From assembly GCF_900447045.1 (NCBI RefSeq), contig NZ_UAWH01000005.1, positions 744,001-808,000 of the forward strand: a stretch of DNA of 64,000 bases, read 5' to 3'. The notes below the pieces were generated by a model. That model was not told where the DNA came from and ran no database searches. It worked only from the letters and a program-made list of their open reading frames with translations. The translations under genes were made by a program, and so were the position numbers. This document shows, one piece after another, positions 52,309 to 61,704 of the stretch. Source of the DNA: Clostridium paraputrificum. Its GTDB lineage: Bacteria > Bacillota > Clostridia > Clostridiales > Clostridiaceae. Positions within the stretch are counted from its first letter, which is position 1; the number at the start of each line of letters is the position of its first letter.

Positions 52309-52358
52309 AAATTCTTTAGATTTATCTAGATATTATCTTTAGTAATGTTACTTATACT
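52301..52358 (+). promoter_or_regulatory. 11-bp-phased repeats and promoter of the response regulator gene
   Basis: TTCTTTAGAAA (52301), TTCTTTAGATT (52312), TATCTAGATAT (52323) and TATCTTTAGTA (52334) lie in a strict 11-bp register, with TATACT (52353-52358) as the -10 beginning 19 bp after the start of the last copy. The first copy overlaps the stop of the acyltransferase gene. The core CTTTAG is shared with the DedA promoter repeats. Confidence 0.68.
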
Positions 52359-52420
52359 TTAATTAATAGGCGATAAATGATATCTTTATCTATGTATTTA
52401 ATAAGAAAAGAGGTATTGCG

Positions 52421-53125
52421 ATGAATACATATAATGTTTTAGTTGTAGAGGATGAAAAGGAAATTGCAGATGCAATAGAAATATATTTGAAGAATCAAGG
52501 ATATAGGGTATTTAAAGGATCAAATGGAATAGAGGGGTTAGAAATAATAGATAGAGAAGAGATACATTTAGCTATCGTGGATATAATGATGCCTAAGATG
52601 GATGGTATCCAAATGACAATGAAGCTTAGAGAAAATCATGATTTTCCTGTAATTATGTTATCAGCTAAATCTGAGGATTTTGATAAAATAACAGGCCTTA
52701 ATATTGGTGCAGATGATTACGTAACAAAGCCATTTACGCCATTAGAATTACTTGCAAGGGTTAATTCTCAGCTTAGAAGATATTCTAAATATTTGAAGTT
52801 GGTTGGCAATAAAGAAATTGAGGAAAATGTGTTTTCAATAGGAGGTCTTGAACTTAGTGTTGATAGAGTTGAAGTTACTGTAGATGGAAAACAAGTGAAA
52901 ATGACTCCTATAGAATTTAAGATATTACATCTACTTATGAAAAATGCAGGAAGAGTATTTTCATCAGAAGAGATATATGAAAGGGTGTGGAATGAACAAG
53001 CAATAAATACTGATACCATAATGGTTCATATAAGAAATATACGAGAGAAGATAGAAATTAATCCTAAGAATCCAAAGTATTTAAAGGTGGTGTGGGGAGT
53101 TGGATACAAAATTGAAAAACAATAA
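52421..53125 (+). CDS. OmpR-family response regulator
   Basis: A 234-residue regulator. Receiver domain (1-120) with acidic pocket E10, D11, phospho-acceptor D54 (AIVDIMMPKMDG) and the conserved Lys in VTKPFTPLELLARV. The C-terminal winged helix (135-234) has the TPIEFKILHLLMKNAGRVFSSEEIYERVW and HIRNIREKIE features of OmpR/PhoB proteins. It overlaps the kinase gene downstream. The phased repeats in its own promoter and in the DedA promoter make it the probable regulator of both. Start follows AAAAGAGG. Confidence 0.93.
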   Translation: MNTYNVLVVEDEKEIADAIEIYLKNQGYRVFKGSNGIEGLEIIDREEIHLAIVDIMMPKMDGIQMTMKLRENHDFPVIMLSAKSEDFDKITGLNIGADDYVTKPFTPLELLARVNSQLRRYSKYLKLVGNKEIEENVFSIGGLELSVDRVEVTVDGKQVKMTPIEFKILHLLMKNAGRVFSSEEIYERVWNEQAINTDTIMVHIRNIREKIEINPKNPKYLKVVWGVGYKIEKQ

Positions 53126-55253
53126 GAAAAGTTTATTATTAAGTGTAATAGTAGGAATTATTATTTTAGCAGTATCAATAGGTATGGTAAGTTTTTATCC
53201 TAAAATGGTTAGGGTGGCTAAGGAGAAATCTTTATCTGTAAATCCATATATAGATTATTCTCTTCAAAAATATATGTACGATAGTAGTATGGTTCTATAT
53301 AAAAACTTACTTGAAAAAGAATATGATAAAAATATAGTACCTTCTGATATTTTCATTAAAGATAGAGAAAATGAAAACTATGATAGAAATGATTATAAAG
53401 AAAATATAGATCAAAAAGTGTATAATGCAGAAGATTTACTTAAAAAAGGAATCAAAAATCTTGATTATATAATTATAAATAATAAAAGTGGTTTTGAAAT
53501 TTCTAAAGGTGAAGATAACATTAAAAAGATAGTAAAAGGTGAATTGACAAGTGAAGATGAGCATTATGGATATTATATAGTTATTAAATATGATGAGGTT
53601 GGTAATTATACCATAGTAGATATTAAAGGTGCAGAGAAGGATGTTATTACAAATTTATTTTATGGTCTAGAATGGAAACAGTATGGTTATGGTGAAAGTA
53701 TAACCGTAAGTGGCCCTAAAGATGTTACTATTGCTTATGGAATACCTAAGCTCTTAGAATATAATGATCCTATTAGCTATTGTATAGAAAATAGTAGCAA
53801 AAATGCATATGGTGATATTTCTTTATTATATGTAGGAGCATTAGCTGTAATAATTATTATTTTAGCATTATTTACTCCTTCAAGAATATGGAGTAGATGT
53901 ATTGGTATTAAAAATATATTAAGAATACCCTTTGAAATTTTAGTTGTTTTATTAACTTGTATGATTTCACTAATAGCTTTATTGCCAATGTTAGTATATG
54001 AATATGGTAATAATATTAGTAATTTTATAGAGATAATGAAGAGTATAGGTGTATCCCAAAGAACGTCAGAAATAGTATTTATGTTTGGTAATATACTAGG
54101 TTTATCAATTATTATATATGGAATTTATTTAGTTATAATAGCAGTGAAAAATATATTTTATATTGGAGCTAAAGAGTATTTTAAAACTAAATCATTAATA
54201 GGAATGCTCTTATTAAAATCTAAAGGTTGGATTAAAGAAGGTTATAATAGACTTGTAGAAATAGATTTAAATGATAAATCAAATAAGACTCTTATAAAAA
54301 TATTAGGTGTAAATTTTATTATATTAAGTATAATGTGCAGTATTTGGTTTTTTGGTATAGGAATATCAATAGCTTATACAATAGTGTTATTCTTTGTGCT
54401 AAAGAAATATTTTGATGACGTAAAACAAAAGTATAATATTTTACTTGAAGCAACTAATAAGATTGCAGAAGGAAATTTAGATGTAGAAATAAAGGAAGAC
54501 TTAGGTTTATTTAATCCACTAAAAGGAGAACTAGAAAAGATTCAATCGGGATTTAAAAAGGCTGTAGAACAAGAAGTGAAAAGTCAAAGATTAAAAACTG
54601 AACTTATATCAAATGTTTCCCATGATTTGAAAACACCATTGACTTCAATAATAACTTATGTTGATTTATTAAAGAATGAAAATATTACAGAAGAAGAGAG
54701 AAAATCATATATAGAAACAATAGAAAGAAAATCTCAAAGGCTTAAGAACTTGATCGAAGACCTATTTGAGATGAGCAAAGCTACTAGTAAAAATGTTCAG
54801 CTTAATATAGTAGACGTGGATATAGTAGAGTTGATGAAGCAAACACAATTTGAATTAAGTGATAAAATTGAAGAATCTTCATTGAAGTTTAAATGGAATC
54901 TACCTAGTGAAAAAGTAATTGTTAAGCTAGATAGTCAGAAGACATTTAGAGTTTTTGAAAACTTACTAGTAAATATAGTTAAGTATGCTATGCCAAATTC
55001 AAGAGTATTTATTGATATTATAAATAAAGAAGATGGTGTAGATATAGAGTTGAAGAATATGTCTGCTACAGAAATAGATTTTACAGGTGAAGAGATTGTT
55101 GAGAGATTTACAAGAGGAGATAAGTCTAGAAATACAGAAGGATCAGGACTTGGACTTGCAATAGCCAAGAGTTTTGTAGAGCTTCAAGGTGGATGTTTTG
55201 TGGTTGAAGTTGATGGGGATTTATTTAAAGTAAAAATAAAATTTAAGAAATGA
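53112..55253 (+). CDS. Sensor histidine kinase, partner of the OmpR-type regulator
   Basis: A 713-residue membrane kinase. TM near 8-28, an extracytoplasmic domain (30-220), then five or six TM helices (about 225-450), HAMP-like linker (ATNKIAEGNLDVEI), HisKA with SNVSHDLKTPLTSIITYVDLL (H near 500) and HATPase_c with GSGLGLAIAKSFVELQGG. The polytopic middle is more complex than in a simple two-TM sensor. Start is uncertain: TTG at 53112 has GGGGAG 12 nt upstream; TTG at 53100 has no spacing to that site. The gene overlaps the regulator's 3' end, so the two are coupled. Confidence 0.88.
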   Translation: MKNNKKSLLLSVIVGIIILAVSIGMVSFYPKMVRVAKEKSLSVNPYIDYSLQKYMYDSSMVLYKNLLEKEYDKNIVPSDIFIKDRENENYDRNDYKENIDQKVYNAEDLLKKGIKNLDYIIINNKSGFEISKGEDNIKKIVKGELTSEDEHYGYYIVIKYDEVGNYTIVDIKGAEKDVITNLFYGLEWKQYGYGESITVSGPKDVTIAYGIPKLLEYNDPISYCIENSSKNAYGDISLLYVGALAVIIIILALFTPSRIWSRCIGIKNILRIPFEILVVLLTCMISLIALLPMLVYEYGNNISNFIEIMKSIGVSQRTSEIVFMFGNILGLSIIIYGIYLVIIAVKNIFYIGAKEYFKTKSLIGMLLLKSKGWIKEGYNRLVEIDLNDKSNKTLIKILGVNFIILSIMCSIWFFGIGISIAYTIVLFFVLKKYFDDVKQKYNILLEATNKIAEGNLDVEIKEDLGLFNPLKGELEKIQSGFKKAVEQEVKSQRLKTELISNVSHDLKTPLTSIITYVDLLKNENITEEERKSYIETIERKSQRLKNLIEDLFEMSKATSKNVQLNIVDVDIVELMKQTQFELSDKIEESSLKFKWNLPSEKVIVKLDSQKTFRVFENLLVNIVKYAMPNSRVFIDIINKEDGVDIELKNMSATEIDFTGEEIVERFTRGDKSRNTEGSGLGLAIAKSFVELQGGCFVVEVDGDLFKVKIKFKK

Positions 55254-55283
55254 TTAGCTAAATAGGCGATATAAATATAAGAA

Positions 55284-55317
55284 GTAAAAAAGGAGCTGTT
55301 ATAATAGCTCCTTTTTA
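55284..55317. terminator. Bidirectional terminator
   Basis: GTAAAAAAGGAGCT pairs with AGCTCCTTTTTAC between the convergent kinase and cold-shock genes. Confidence 0.88.
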
Positions 55318-55527
55318 CTATAATTTTTGAACATTTACTGCCATAGGCCCCTTTTCGCCTTCTTGTATATCAAAGGTTACATCTTCACCCTCGTGCAAAT
55401 CTTTTTCAGGACCTTTTTCTTTTATTTGAGAATGATGAACGAAAACATCTTTTCCATCATTACAAGAAATAAATCCATATCCTTTTTCTTGATTGTACCA
55501 TTTTACTGTTCCTGTTATACTTGCCAT
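55318..55527 (-). CDS. Cold shock protein (CspA family)
   Basis: A 69-residue single-stranded nucleic acid chaperone. RNP1-like KGYGFISC and RNP2-like DVFVHHSQI motifs are present, with the N-terminal [14 protein letters not shown] strand. Length is typical. Start follows AAGGAGAGA. Monocistronic, with a long leader that could fold as in other csp mRNAs. Confidence 0.94.
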   Translation of the reverse strand: MASITGTVKWYNQEKGYGFISCNDGKDVFVHHSQIKEKGPEKDLHEGEDVTFDIQEGEKGPMAVNVQKL

Positions 55528-55620
55528 TTTTAATTATCTCTCCTTATTATATGGTGTCTTAGTTAGTATTCCTTTAGAAGAAAATAATTATGTTACAAAT
55601 AAATAATATTGTGAGTAAAG

Positions 55621-55661
55621 TTAAGGTATATACATGAATAATAGTTAAGTATATACCTTAA
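55621..55661 (-). terminator. Inverted repeat at the end of galR
   Basis: TTAAGGTATATAC (55621-55633) and GTATATACCTTAA (55649-55661) are perfect 13-bp arms; one arm lies in the last galR codons. No U-run follows on the - strand, so it is a possible mRNA end or protective hairpin rather than a classical terminator. Confidence 0.55.
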
Positions 55662-56676
55662 AGTTATATTTTTTTACTGTATCTCTTTCTACTAAGGTAT
55701 TGTTCAAAATAATTCTTTTGCTATATTCATTGTTGCAATCAATTTTATCTTTAATTAAGCTAGCAGCATTAGTTCCAAGTAGGTGCATATTTTGATCCAT
55801 AGTAGTAAGTTTTGGTTCTATAAGGCTACTTAATTGAATATTATCATATCCAATAATAGATAAAGCCTTAGGTATTTCTATATTTAGCTTTTTACAAGCA
55901 TTTATTGCTCCAACTCCCATAAGGTCGTTACAAGCAAATATAGATGTTACATTTAGTTTAGGTAAAAGTTCTATCAGCATAGAGGTTGTATTATCTACAG
56001 TTTTTAAGCTGTTACCCTCACCTATATTTATAATGTTTTCATGATGAAAGTTACCGATATCCATCATGAGTTTTTTATAAACCTCTTCCTTAACATCATA
56101 AGAATAACTATCTTTGCCACGAATAAATAAAATGTTTCTGTGGTTCTTATCAAGTAGATATCTTAAGGCTAATTTGCACCCTGTAGATTCATCATTTGAA
56201 ACTGATGATATATTAGGAACAGTTGTATAGCCATTTATAAATACAAATGGTATTTTTTTTGATAATTCGTTATAAAACTTATTTTTAATATTTGATGTAG
56301 TAGGGTCAATTACTATAATACCTGCAACGTTTCGAGCAAGCAGATTATTAACACATTTTTTTTCTTCATCTTTATCATTAGATGTGGTCATTAATATAAT
56401 GGATAAAGAATATTTCTTCAATTCTGATTCTATCCCATATACAACGCTTGGGAAGAATAAGTTAGTTAAACTAGGAACTATTACACCTATTGTAGTTGAC
56501 TTTCTTTGAGTAAGTTCCCTTGCTTGCATGTTGGGTATATAGTTTAGTTCTTCAATTGCCTTAAGAACTCTTTTCTTAGTTTCTTCTTTAACAGGATAAT
56601 TTCCATTCATTACCCTTGATACAGTAGCCACAGAGGTATTTGCCTTTTTTGCTACTTCAGTGATAGTTATGTTCAT
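55645..56676 (-). CDS. galR: LacI-family regulator of the gal operon (GalR-like)
   Basis: A 343-residue repressor. The N-terminal LacI helix-turn-helix (TITEVAKKANTSVATVSRVMNGN) and sensor domain (IGVIVPSLTNLFFPSVVYGIE, ACNDLMGVGAINACKKL, IGYDNIQLSSL) are normal. It is the last gene of galK-galE-galT-galR, 14 nt after galT, so it regulates itself with the operon. The palindrome in the gal promoter is its likely operator; galactose or a derivative would be the inducer. Confidence 0.9.
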   Translation of the reverse strand: MNITITEVAKKANTSVATVSRVMNGNYPVKEETKKRVLKAIEELNYIPNMQARELTQRKSTTIGVIVPSLTNLFFPSVVYGIESELKKYSLSIILMTTSNDKDEEKKCVNNLLARNVAGIIVIDPTTSNIKNKFYNELSKKIPFVFINGYTTVPNISSVSNDESTGCKLALRYLLDKNHRNILFIRGKDSYSYDVKEEVYKKLMMDIGNFHHENIINIGEGNSLKTVDNTTSMLIELLPKLNVTSIFACNDLMGVGAINACKKLNIEIPKALSIIGYDNIQLSSLIEPKLTTMDQNMHLLGTNAASLIKDKIDCNNEYSKRIILNNTLVERDTVKKYNFKVYT

Positions 56677-56690
56677 AGAGTTATTCCACC

Positions 56691-58184
56691 TTACAATGTT
56701 TTTATAAATTTATCAAAGGCTTCTAATCCTTTTTCATCCCTTTTAAATACACCTGCATGAGATAATACTTCTTGGAATTTTAGTCCAACTTCTTCTTTTA
56801 AAATTTCCATTACAGTATTCTCTGTAAATGATGGGTATTTGTTAATGATGTAATTATACCACTTAGCGTGTTTAGAAACAATTTCATTAGTTGATATATC
56901 TTTTTCACCATCTAAAAGAGCGTTCTTAATTATATTAAGTTCATTTTTTAATCTAGCAGGTAAAACGGCAAGTCCCATAACTTCAATTAAACCAATGTTT
57001 TCTTTCTTAATATGATGAACTTCTTCATGAGGATGGAAAAGACCAAGTGGATATTTTTCACTAGTTCTATTATTTCTTAAAACTAAGTCTAGCTCATACT
57101 TATTATTTTTGTATCTAGCTATTGGCGTTATAGTATTATGTGGTTCGTTATTAGTGTGACTTAGAATATCTACAGTAGTATCTGAGTATTTTCTCCAAGT
57201 AGATAAAATATGGGCAGCTAAGTTTAATAAATCATCCTTATTGTCACTTACTAATCTAACTACAGACATTGGCCATTTTAAACGTCCAACAGTTACTTTT
57301 TCATAACCAGGAATGACATAAGATTTTTCTAATAATGCATTTTCCATTGCAAAAGTATATCTTCCACCTTGGTAGTGGTCATGTGACAAAATTGATCCTC
57401 CAACTATTGGTAAGTCTGCATTTGACCCTATAAAATAATGTGGAAACTGCTCTACAAATCCTAAAAGATTTTCAAAAGTAGTTCTATTGATTTTCATAGG
57501 AACATGCTCACTGTTTAAAACAATACAATGTTCGTTATAGTAGGTATAAGGAGAGTATTGTAAGAACCATTTTGTTTCGTTTAGCTTCAATGGAATTATT
57601 CTATGTGTTTCTCGTGCAGGATGATTTAAGGTTCCGTAGAAACCTTCATTTTCTTTGCATAATAAACATTTAGGATAAGATGAAGCTTTTTGAAGCTTAG
57701 CCTTAGCTATTTCCTTTGGATCTTTTTCTGGCTTTGAAAGATTAATTGTTATATCTAAATCACCATAAGGGGTAGAGGTTTTCCATACAATATTTTTATT
57801 AGTTCTTTCTTTTCTAATATAATTAGAAGCTATACTTAAACCAAAATAGTAATCAGTTGCATGCTTTGGATCTTTTTTATAGAGTCTTGAAAAAGTATTA
57901 ATTACTTCAGAAGGTCTAGGCATAACACAGTTCATTATTTTTGTATCAAATAAGTCTCTTTCTGTAGTTGAGTTTTCAATCATAGCTTTTGAAACTGCGT
58001 AGTCTAAAATATTTTCTAAAATTTCTGTAGGGTTATCTAAAGTTTCATTAACGATTTCTTCTTCAAATTCATTTAGATTTAAAGTTCCAAGTAGCATGTT
58101 AATTGAATATATTCTATCTTCTTCTGAGATTAAATCTTTTTGAAGAGCAAAATTTATAAGTCGATTTATCTCATGGTTTATCAT
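56691..58184 (-). CDS. galT: Galactose-1-phosphate uridylyltransferase (GalT2 type)
   Basis: A 497-residue enzyme of the long Firmicutes GalT2 class, exchanging UDP between UDP-glucose and galactose 1-phosphate. YPKCLLCKENEGFYGTLNHPARETHRII near 170-200 and LSHDHYQGGRYTFAM near 270, with the catalytic His region, are conserved. It lies 12 nt after galE and 14 nt before galR. Start follows AAGGAGG. Confidence 0.94.
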   Translation of the reverse strand: MINHEINRLINFALQKDLISEEDRIYSINMLLGTLNLNEFEEEIVNETLDNPTEILENILDYAVSKAMIENSTTERDLFDTKIMNCVMPRPSEVINTFSRLYKKDPKHATDYYFGLSIASNYIRKERTNKNIVWKTSTPYGDLDITINLSKPEKDPKEIAKAKLQKASSYPKCLLCKENEGFYGTLNHPARETHRIIPLKLNETKWFLQYSPYTYYNEHCIVLNSEHVPMKINRTTFENLLGFVEQFPHYFIGSNADLPIVGGSILSHDHYQGGRYTFAMENALLEKSYVIPGYEKVTVGRLKWPMSVVRLVSDNKDDLLNLAAHILSTWRKYSDTTVDILSHTNNEPHNTITPIARYKNNKYELDLVLRNNRTSEKYPLGLFHPHEEVHHIKKENIGLIEVMGLAVLPARLKNELNIIKNALLDGEKDISTNEIVSKHAKWYNYIINKYPSFTENTVMEILKEEVGLKFQEVLSHAGVFKRDEKGLEAFDKFIKTL

Positions 58185-58196
58185 AATAAAACCTCC

Positions 58197-59186
58197 TTAA
58201 TCATTAAATCCGTCTGGATTTTTAGAATGCCATGTCCATGCTGTTTTTATAATATCTTTAACGTTAGTATATTTAGGCTCCCATTTAAGAAGATTATGAG
58301 CTTTTTCGCTTGAAGCTATAAGTATAGCAGGGTCACCAGCTCTTCTTTCTCCTAAGACAACCTTTATTTCTTCACCGGTAGCTTCCTTTGTTGCATCTAT
58401 CATTTCTTTTACAGAGAAGCCTTTACCGTTTCCAAGGTTAAAGATATTGCTTTCATTTCCGGCTCTTAAATAGTTAAGAGCTTTTATGTGTGCATCTGCA
58501 AGATCTAAAACATGGATATAGTCACGGATACATGTACCATCTTCCGTTGGATAATCATCACCAAATACTGTTATATGCTCACGTTTCTTTAAAGGTACTT
58601 GAAGTATTAATGGTATAAGATGAGTTTCTGGTGAGTGATCTTCTCCAATACTACCATCTTCTAAAGCACCTGCAACATTGAAATATCTTAGAGAAACAAA
58701 TTTAATTCCATTAGCTTTGTTTACCCATTTCATCATTTTTTCCATTGTAAGCTTTGTTTCTCCATAGGTATTGGTTGGGTTTGTTTCATCATCTTCTAAT
58801 ATAGGAACTTTTTTTGGTTCTCCATATACAGCAGCTGTGGATGAAAATACAATTTTATCAATGTTGTGTTTAACCATACTTTCAAGTAATACTTGCATTC
58901 CATATACATTGTTATTAAAGTAAAGTAAAGGGTTAGTCATGCTCTCACCAACTAATGAGTTTGCGGCGAAATGTATTACAGCTTCAATATTATTTTCTGA
59001 GAATACTTTATCTAAGAAAGCATGATCTCTTATATCACCTTTGTAAAATTTAGCTTTTGAATTAATGGCTTTTAAGTGTCCTGTTTGAAGATTGTCCACA
59101 ATTACAACATCTTCATTACTTTTTATAAGTTGATGAACTGTGTGAGAACCAATGTAACCAGCACCACCACATACTAATATTGACAT
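58197..59186 (-). CDS. galE: UDP-glucose 4-epimerase
   Basis: A 329-residue SDR-type epimerase interconverting UDP-galactose and UDP-glucose. The NAD-binding GGAGYIGSH is at residues 7-15, the catalytic TAAVYG Ser/Thr region near 117-122 and the Tyr-x-x-x-Lys in NTYGETK near 142. Located between galK and galT. Start follows AGGGGG. Confidence 0.95.
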   Translation of the reverse strand: MSILVCGGAGYIGSHTVHQLIKSNEDVVIVDNLQTGHLKAINSKAKFYKGDIRDHAFLDKVFSENNIEAVIHFAANSLVGESMTNPLLYFNNNVYGMQVLLESMVKHNIDKIVFSSTAAVYGEPKKVPILEDDETNPTNTYGETKLTMEKMMKWVNKANGIKFVSLRYFNVAGALEDGSIGEDHSPETHLIPLILQVPLKKREHITVFGDDYPTEDGTCIRDYIHVLDLADAHIKALNYLRAGNESNIFNLGNGKGFSVKEMIDATKEATGEEIKVVLGERRAGDPAILIASSEKAHNLLKWEPKYTNVKDIIKTAWTWHSKNPDGFND

Positions 59187-59197
59187 ACTAAAACCCC

Positions 59198-60370
59198 CTA
59201 AAATAGTTTTCTAGTTCCATCAGAAATATCTACTACGTAGAAACTAGGTTTATATCCAATAATTTTTTCATATTTTTCAGTAGAGTAGTTTATGAATTCA
59301 TCAATAGCATCTTCTTTTACTATGCTTATTGTGCATCCACCAAAACCAGCTCCTGTCATACGTGAACCTATGACTTTATCCTTTTGATCCCAAGCAGCCT
59401 CAACTAAAGTATCAAGTTCAATTCCTGTAACTTCATAGTCATCTCTTAAAGAAATATGAGATTGGTTCATAAGTTCACCAAAAGTTTTTATATCATTATT
59501 TTCTAAAGTTTTTACAGCTTTTAGAGTTCTTATGTTTTCTAATATAGCATGTTTAGCTCTTTTTCTAATGATAGGGTTTCCTATTTTATCCTTTAAAGAT
59601 TCAAAATCTTCCTCTGTAAGTTCACCAAGAGAAGATATGGTTTTATATTCCTTTAATATTCTTAATGCTTCTTCACATTCAGCTCTTCTTTCATTATATT
59701 TTGAGTCAACAAGTCCACGCTTTTTATTAGTATTTCCTATTACTAGCTTGTACCCATCCATATTGATTTTGCTGTATCTATATTCTAAAGTGTTACAGTC
59801 AAGTAAGATTGCACAGTCCTTAGTTCCCATACCAATAGCAAACTGATCCATTATGCCACAGTTTACTCCGATAAATTTATTTTCAGCTTCCTGACTCATT
59901 TTAACCATAGAAATCATATCAACTTCTAAATTGAAAGTATCTTTAAGAATTATTGAAGTTAATAATTCAAGAGAAGCTGATGATGAAAGCCCTGAACCGT
60001 TAGGGATATTTCCATATATTAATACGTTAAATCCATTAGAAATATCAAAACCATGGTCTTTAAAGGTTTTAATAACTCCCTTAGGATAATTAGCCCAATC
60101 ATGTTCTTTTTCAAATTTAAGTTGATCTAAATCAAATTCTATAACTCCAATATCTTTAAAGTTATTTGAATATAATCTAACCTTTTTATCATCTCTTTTA
60201 GTAGTTAGTCCATAAGTTCCTATAGAAAGTGCACATGGAAATACATTTCCTCCGTTGTAATCTGTATGCTCTCCAATCAAATTTACTCTTCCAGGTGAAA
60301 AATAAATGTTAGTTGGATTTTCATTAAAGATTTCAGTAAAGTCATTTTTTAAGTTTTCAATAAGTTCCAT
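59198..60370 (-). CDS. galK: Galactokinase
   Basis: A 390-residue GHMP kinase. The galactokinase signature [16 protein letters not shown] near 27-42, the ATP loop [16 protein letters not shown] near 122-137 and the C-terminal [14 protein letters not shown] are present. First gene of the gal operon. Start follows GGAGGGTATTAAT. Its promoter holds the GalR-like palindrome. Confidence 0.95.
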   Translation of the reverse strand: MELIENLKNDFTEIFNENPTNIYFSPGRVNLIGEHTDYNGGNVFPCALSIGTYGLTTKRDDKKVRLYSNNFKDIGVIEFDLDQLKFEKEHDWANYPKGVIKTFKDHGFDISNGFNVLIYGNIPNGSGLSSSASLELLTSIILKDTFNLEVDMISMVKMSQEAENKFIGVNCGIMDQFAIGMGTKDCAILLDCNTLEYRYSKINMDGYKLVIGNTNKKRGLVDSKYNERRAECEEALRILKEYKTISSLGELTEEDFESLKDKIGNPIIRKRAKHAILENIRTLKAVKTLENNDIKTFGELMNQSHISLRDDYEVTGIELDTLVEAAWDQKDKVIGSRMTGAGFGGCTISIVKEDAIDEFINYSTEKYEKIIGYKPSFYVVDISDGTRKLF

Positions 60371-60396
60371 ATTAATACCCTCCTTTATTTACTTTT

Positions 60397-60425
60397 ATAG
60401 TAAGCGATTACTATGAAAAAGTAAA
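60397..60425 (-). promoter_or_regulatory. gal promoter with GalR operator
   Basis: On the - strand TTTACT (60425-60420), 17-bp spacer, TACTAT (60402-60397). The palindrome ATAGTAATCGCTTACTAT (60414-60397) covers the spacer's second half and the -10 exactly, so bound repressor would block polymerase. Confidence 0.75.
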
Positions 60426-60474
60426 TACTTTTTTGTTAAATAAAAGAATTTAATTAATTGTTTACATAATTATA

Positions 60475-60559
60475 TTTACAACAATAGTTTTGGAAGAGTA
60501 TTATATAAACAAGAAGATTAATATATATTATTTAGAGAAAAAAATAGAAAGCGGTTTCT
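60475..60559 (+). promoter_or_regulatory. galM promoter and downstream operator
   Basis: TTTACA (60475-60480) and TATTAT (60499-60504), spacer 18. AGAAA-GCGG-TTTCT (60546-60559) is a palindrome just before the ribosome binding site and resembles a cre (CcpA) or LacI-family site. Confidence 0.5.
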
Positions 60560-60571
60560 TAGGAGGTATTT

Positions 60572-61615
60572 ATGAGAATTAATGAAGAGTTTGTATTTGA
60601 AGATAAGAATGGGAAAGTATATGAGTATACATTAAGAAATGATAAAAATATTGAAGTTAAAATATTGAATTTAGGAGGTATTATTACAGGGATATATGTT
60701 CCCGATAGAAATGGAATTTTAGAAAATATAGTTGTAGGATGGAAAAATTATAAAGATTATACATGGGATAGTGGTTATACTGGAGCTTTGGTAGGGAGAA
60801 CAGCAGGAAGAATTGCAGATGGTAAGATTACTATAAATAAAGAAAACTTTCAGTTATCAAAGAATTCAGGAAATAACACATTACATGGAGGTAATATAGG
60901 ATTTAATAAAAAGCTATGGAATGTTACTAAATATAATGACCAGGATGAAGTTGGATTAATATTAGAAAGTGTAAGTAAAGATGGAGAAGAAGGGTATCCA
61001 GGAAATGTTATTCTAAAGGTAAAGTATTCTTTAAATAATAATAATGAATTATCAATAGAGTATTATGGGACAAGCGATAAAGATACTCTGCTTAATATGA
61101 CCAACCATTCGTATTTTAATTTATCTGGAAACTTAAAGAGAAGTGTTTTAGATGAGTTTCTAACCATAAAATCTAATAAGTTTGCTGCTATAACAGAAGA
61201 TGGAGCTTTATCAGGAAAATTGATAGATGTTAATGGAACTGAATTTGACTTTAATTATCCTAAAGAAATAGGAAAAGATATAAATGGAGAACATAATCAA
61301 TTGAAATTAGGAAATGGATATGATCATCCTTGGAGTTTAGAAAAAAATAATAATGTTAAGGTGAGATTAGAAGATAAGGAATCTGGTAGATCTATGGAAG
61401 TATATACTGATAGAGAAGCTGTAGTTGTATATACTACAAATTATCCAGAAGATAATAAGGAGTTATATAGTGGCGGTTTTCTAAAGAAAAATTATGCAAT
61501 ATGTTTTGAAACGCAAGGTATGCCTATAGGAAAAAATGAAACTTTTTTAGATGGATCAATACTTAGAAAGGGAGAGGAATATAAAGCAAAAACTATTTTT
61601 AAGTTTACAAATTAA
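60572..61615 (+). CDS. galM: Aldose 1-epimerase (galactose mutarotase)
   Basis: A 347-residue beta-sandwich mutarotase that converts beta- to alpha-galactose for GalK. GRTAGRI near 83, NTLHGGNIGFNKKLW near 107-121, the catalytic-His motif TNHSYFNLSG near 177 and the C-terminal FETQGMP with the catalytic Glu near 315 fit the family. Divergent from the gal operon. Start follows TTAGGAGG. Confidence 0.93.
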   Translation: MRINEEFVFEDKNGKVYEYTLRNDKNIEVKILNLGGIITGIYVPDRNGILENIVVGWKNYKDYTWDSGYTGALVGRTAGRIADGKITINKENFQLSKNSGNNTLHGGNIGFNKKLWNVTKYNDQDEVGLILESVSKDGEEGYPGNVILKVKYSLNNNNELSIEYYGTSDKDTLLNMTNHSYFNLSGNLKRSVLDEFLTIKSNKFAAITEDGALSGKLIDVNGTEFDFNYPKEIGKDINGEHNQLKLGNGYDHPWSLEKNNNVKVRLEDKESGRSMEVYTDREAVVVYTTNYPEDNKELYSGGFLKKNYAICFETQGMPIGKNETFLDGSILRKGEEYKAKTIFKFTN

Positions 61616-61639
61616 CATAGTATAAGTATATTGTTTTAA

Positions 61640-61686
61640 TCAAAATCTGACTGCTATTCAATATAGAAGTCAGATTTTGATTTTTT
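61640..61686 (+). terminator. galM terminator
   Basis: TCAAAATCTGACT pairs exactly with AGTCAGATTTTGA, followed by six T. It may also serve the convergent acyltransferase gene. Confidence 0.88.
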
Positions 61687-61704
61687 ACTATTTATTTAAT
61701 TTAT

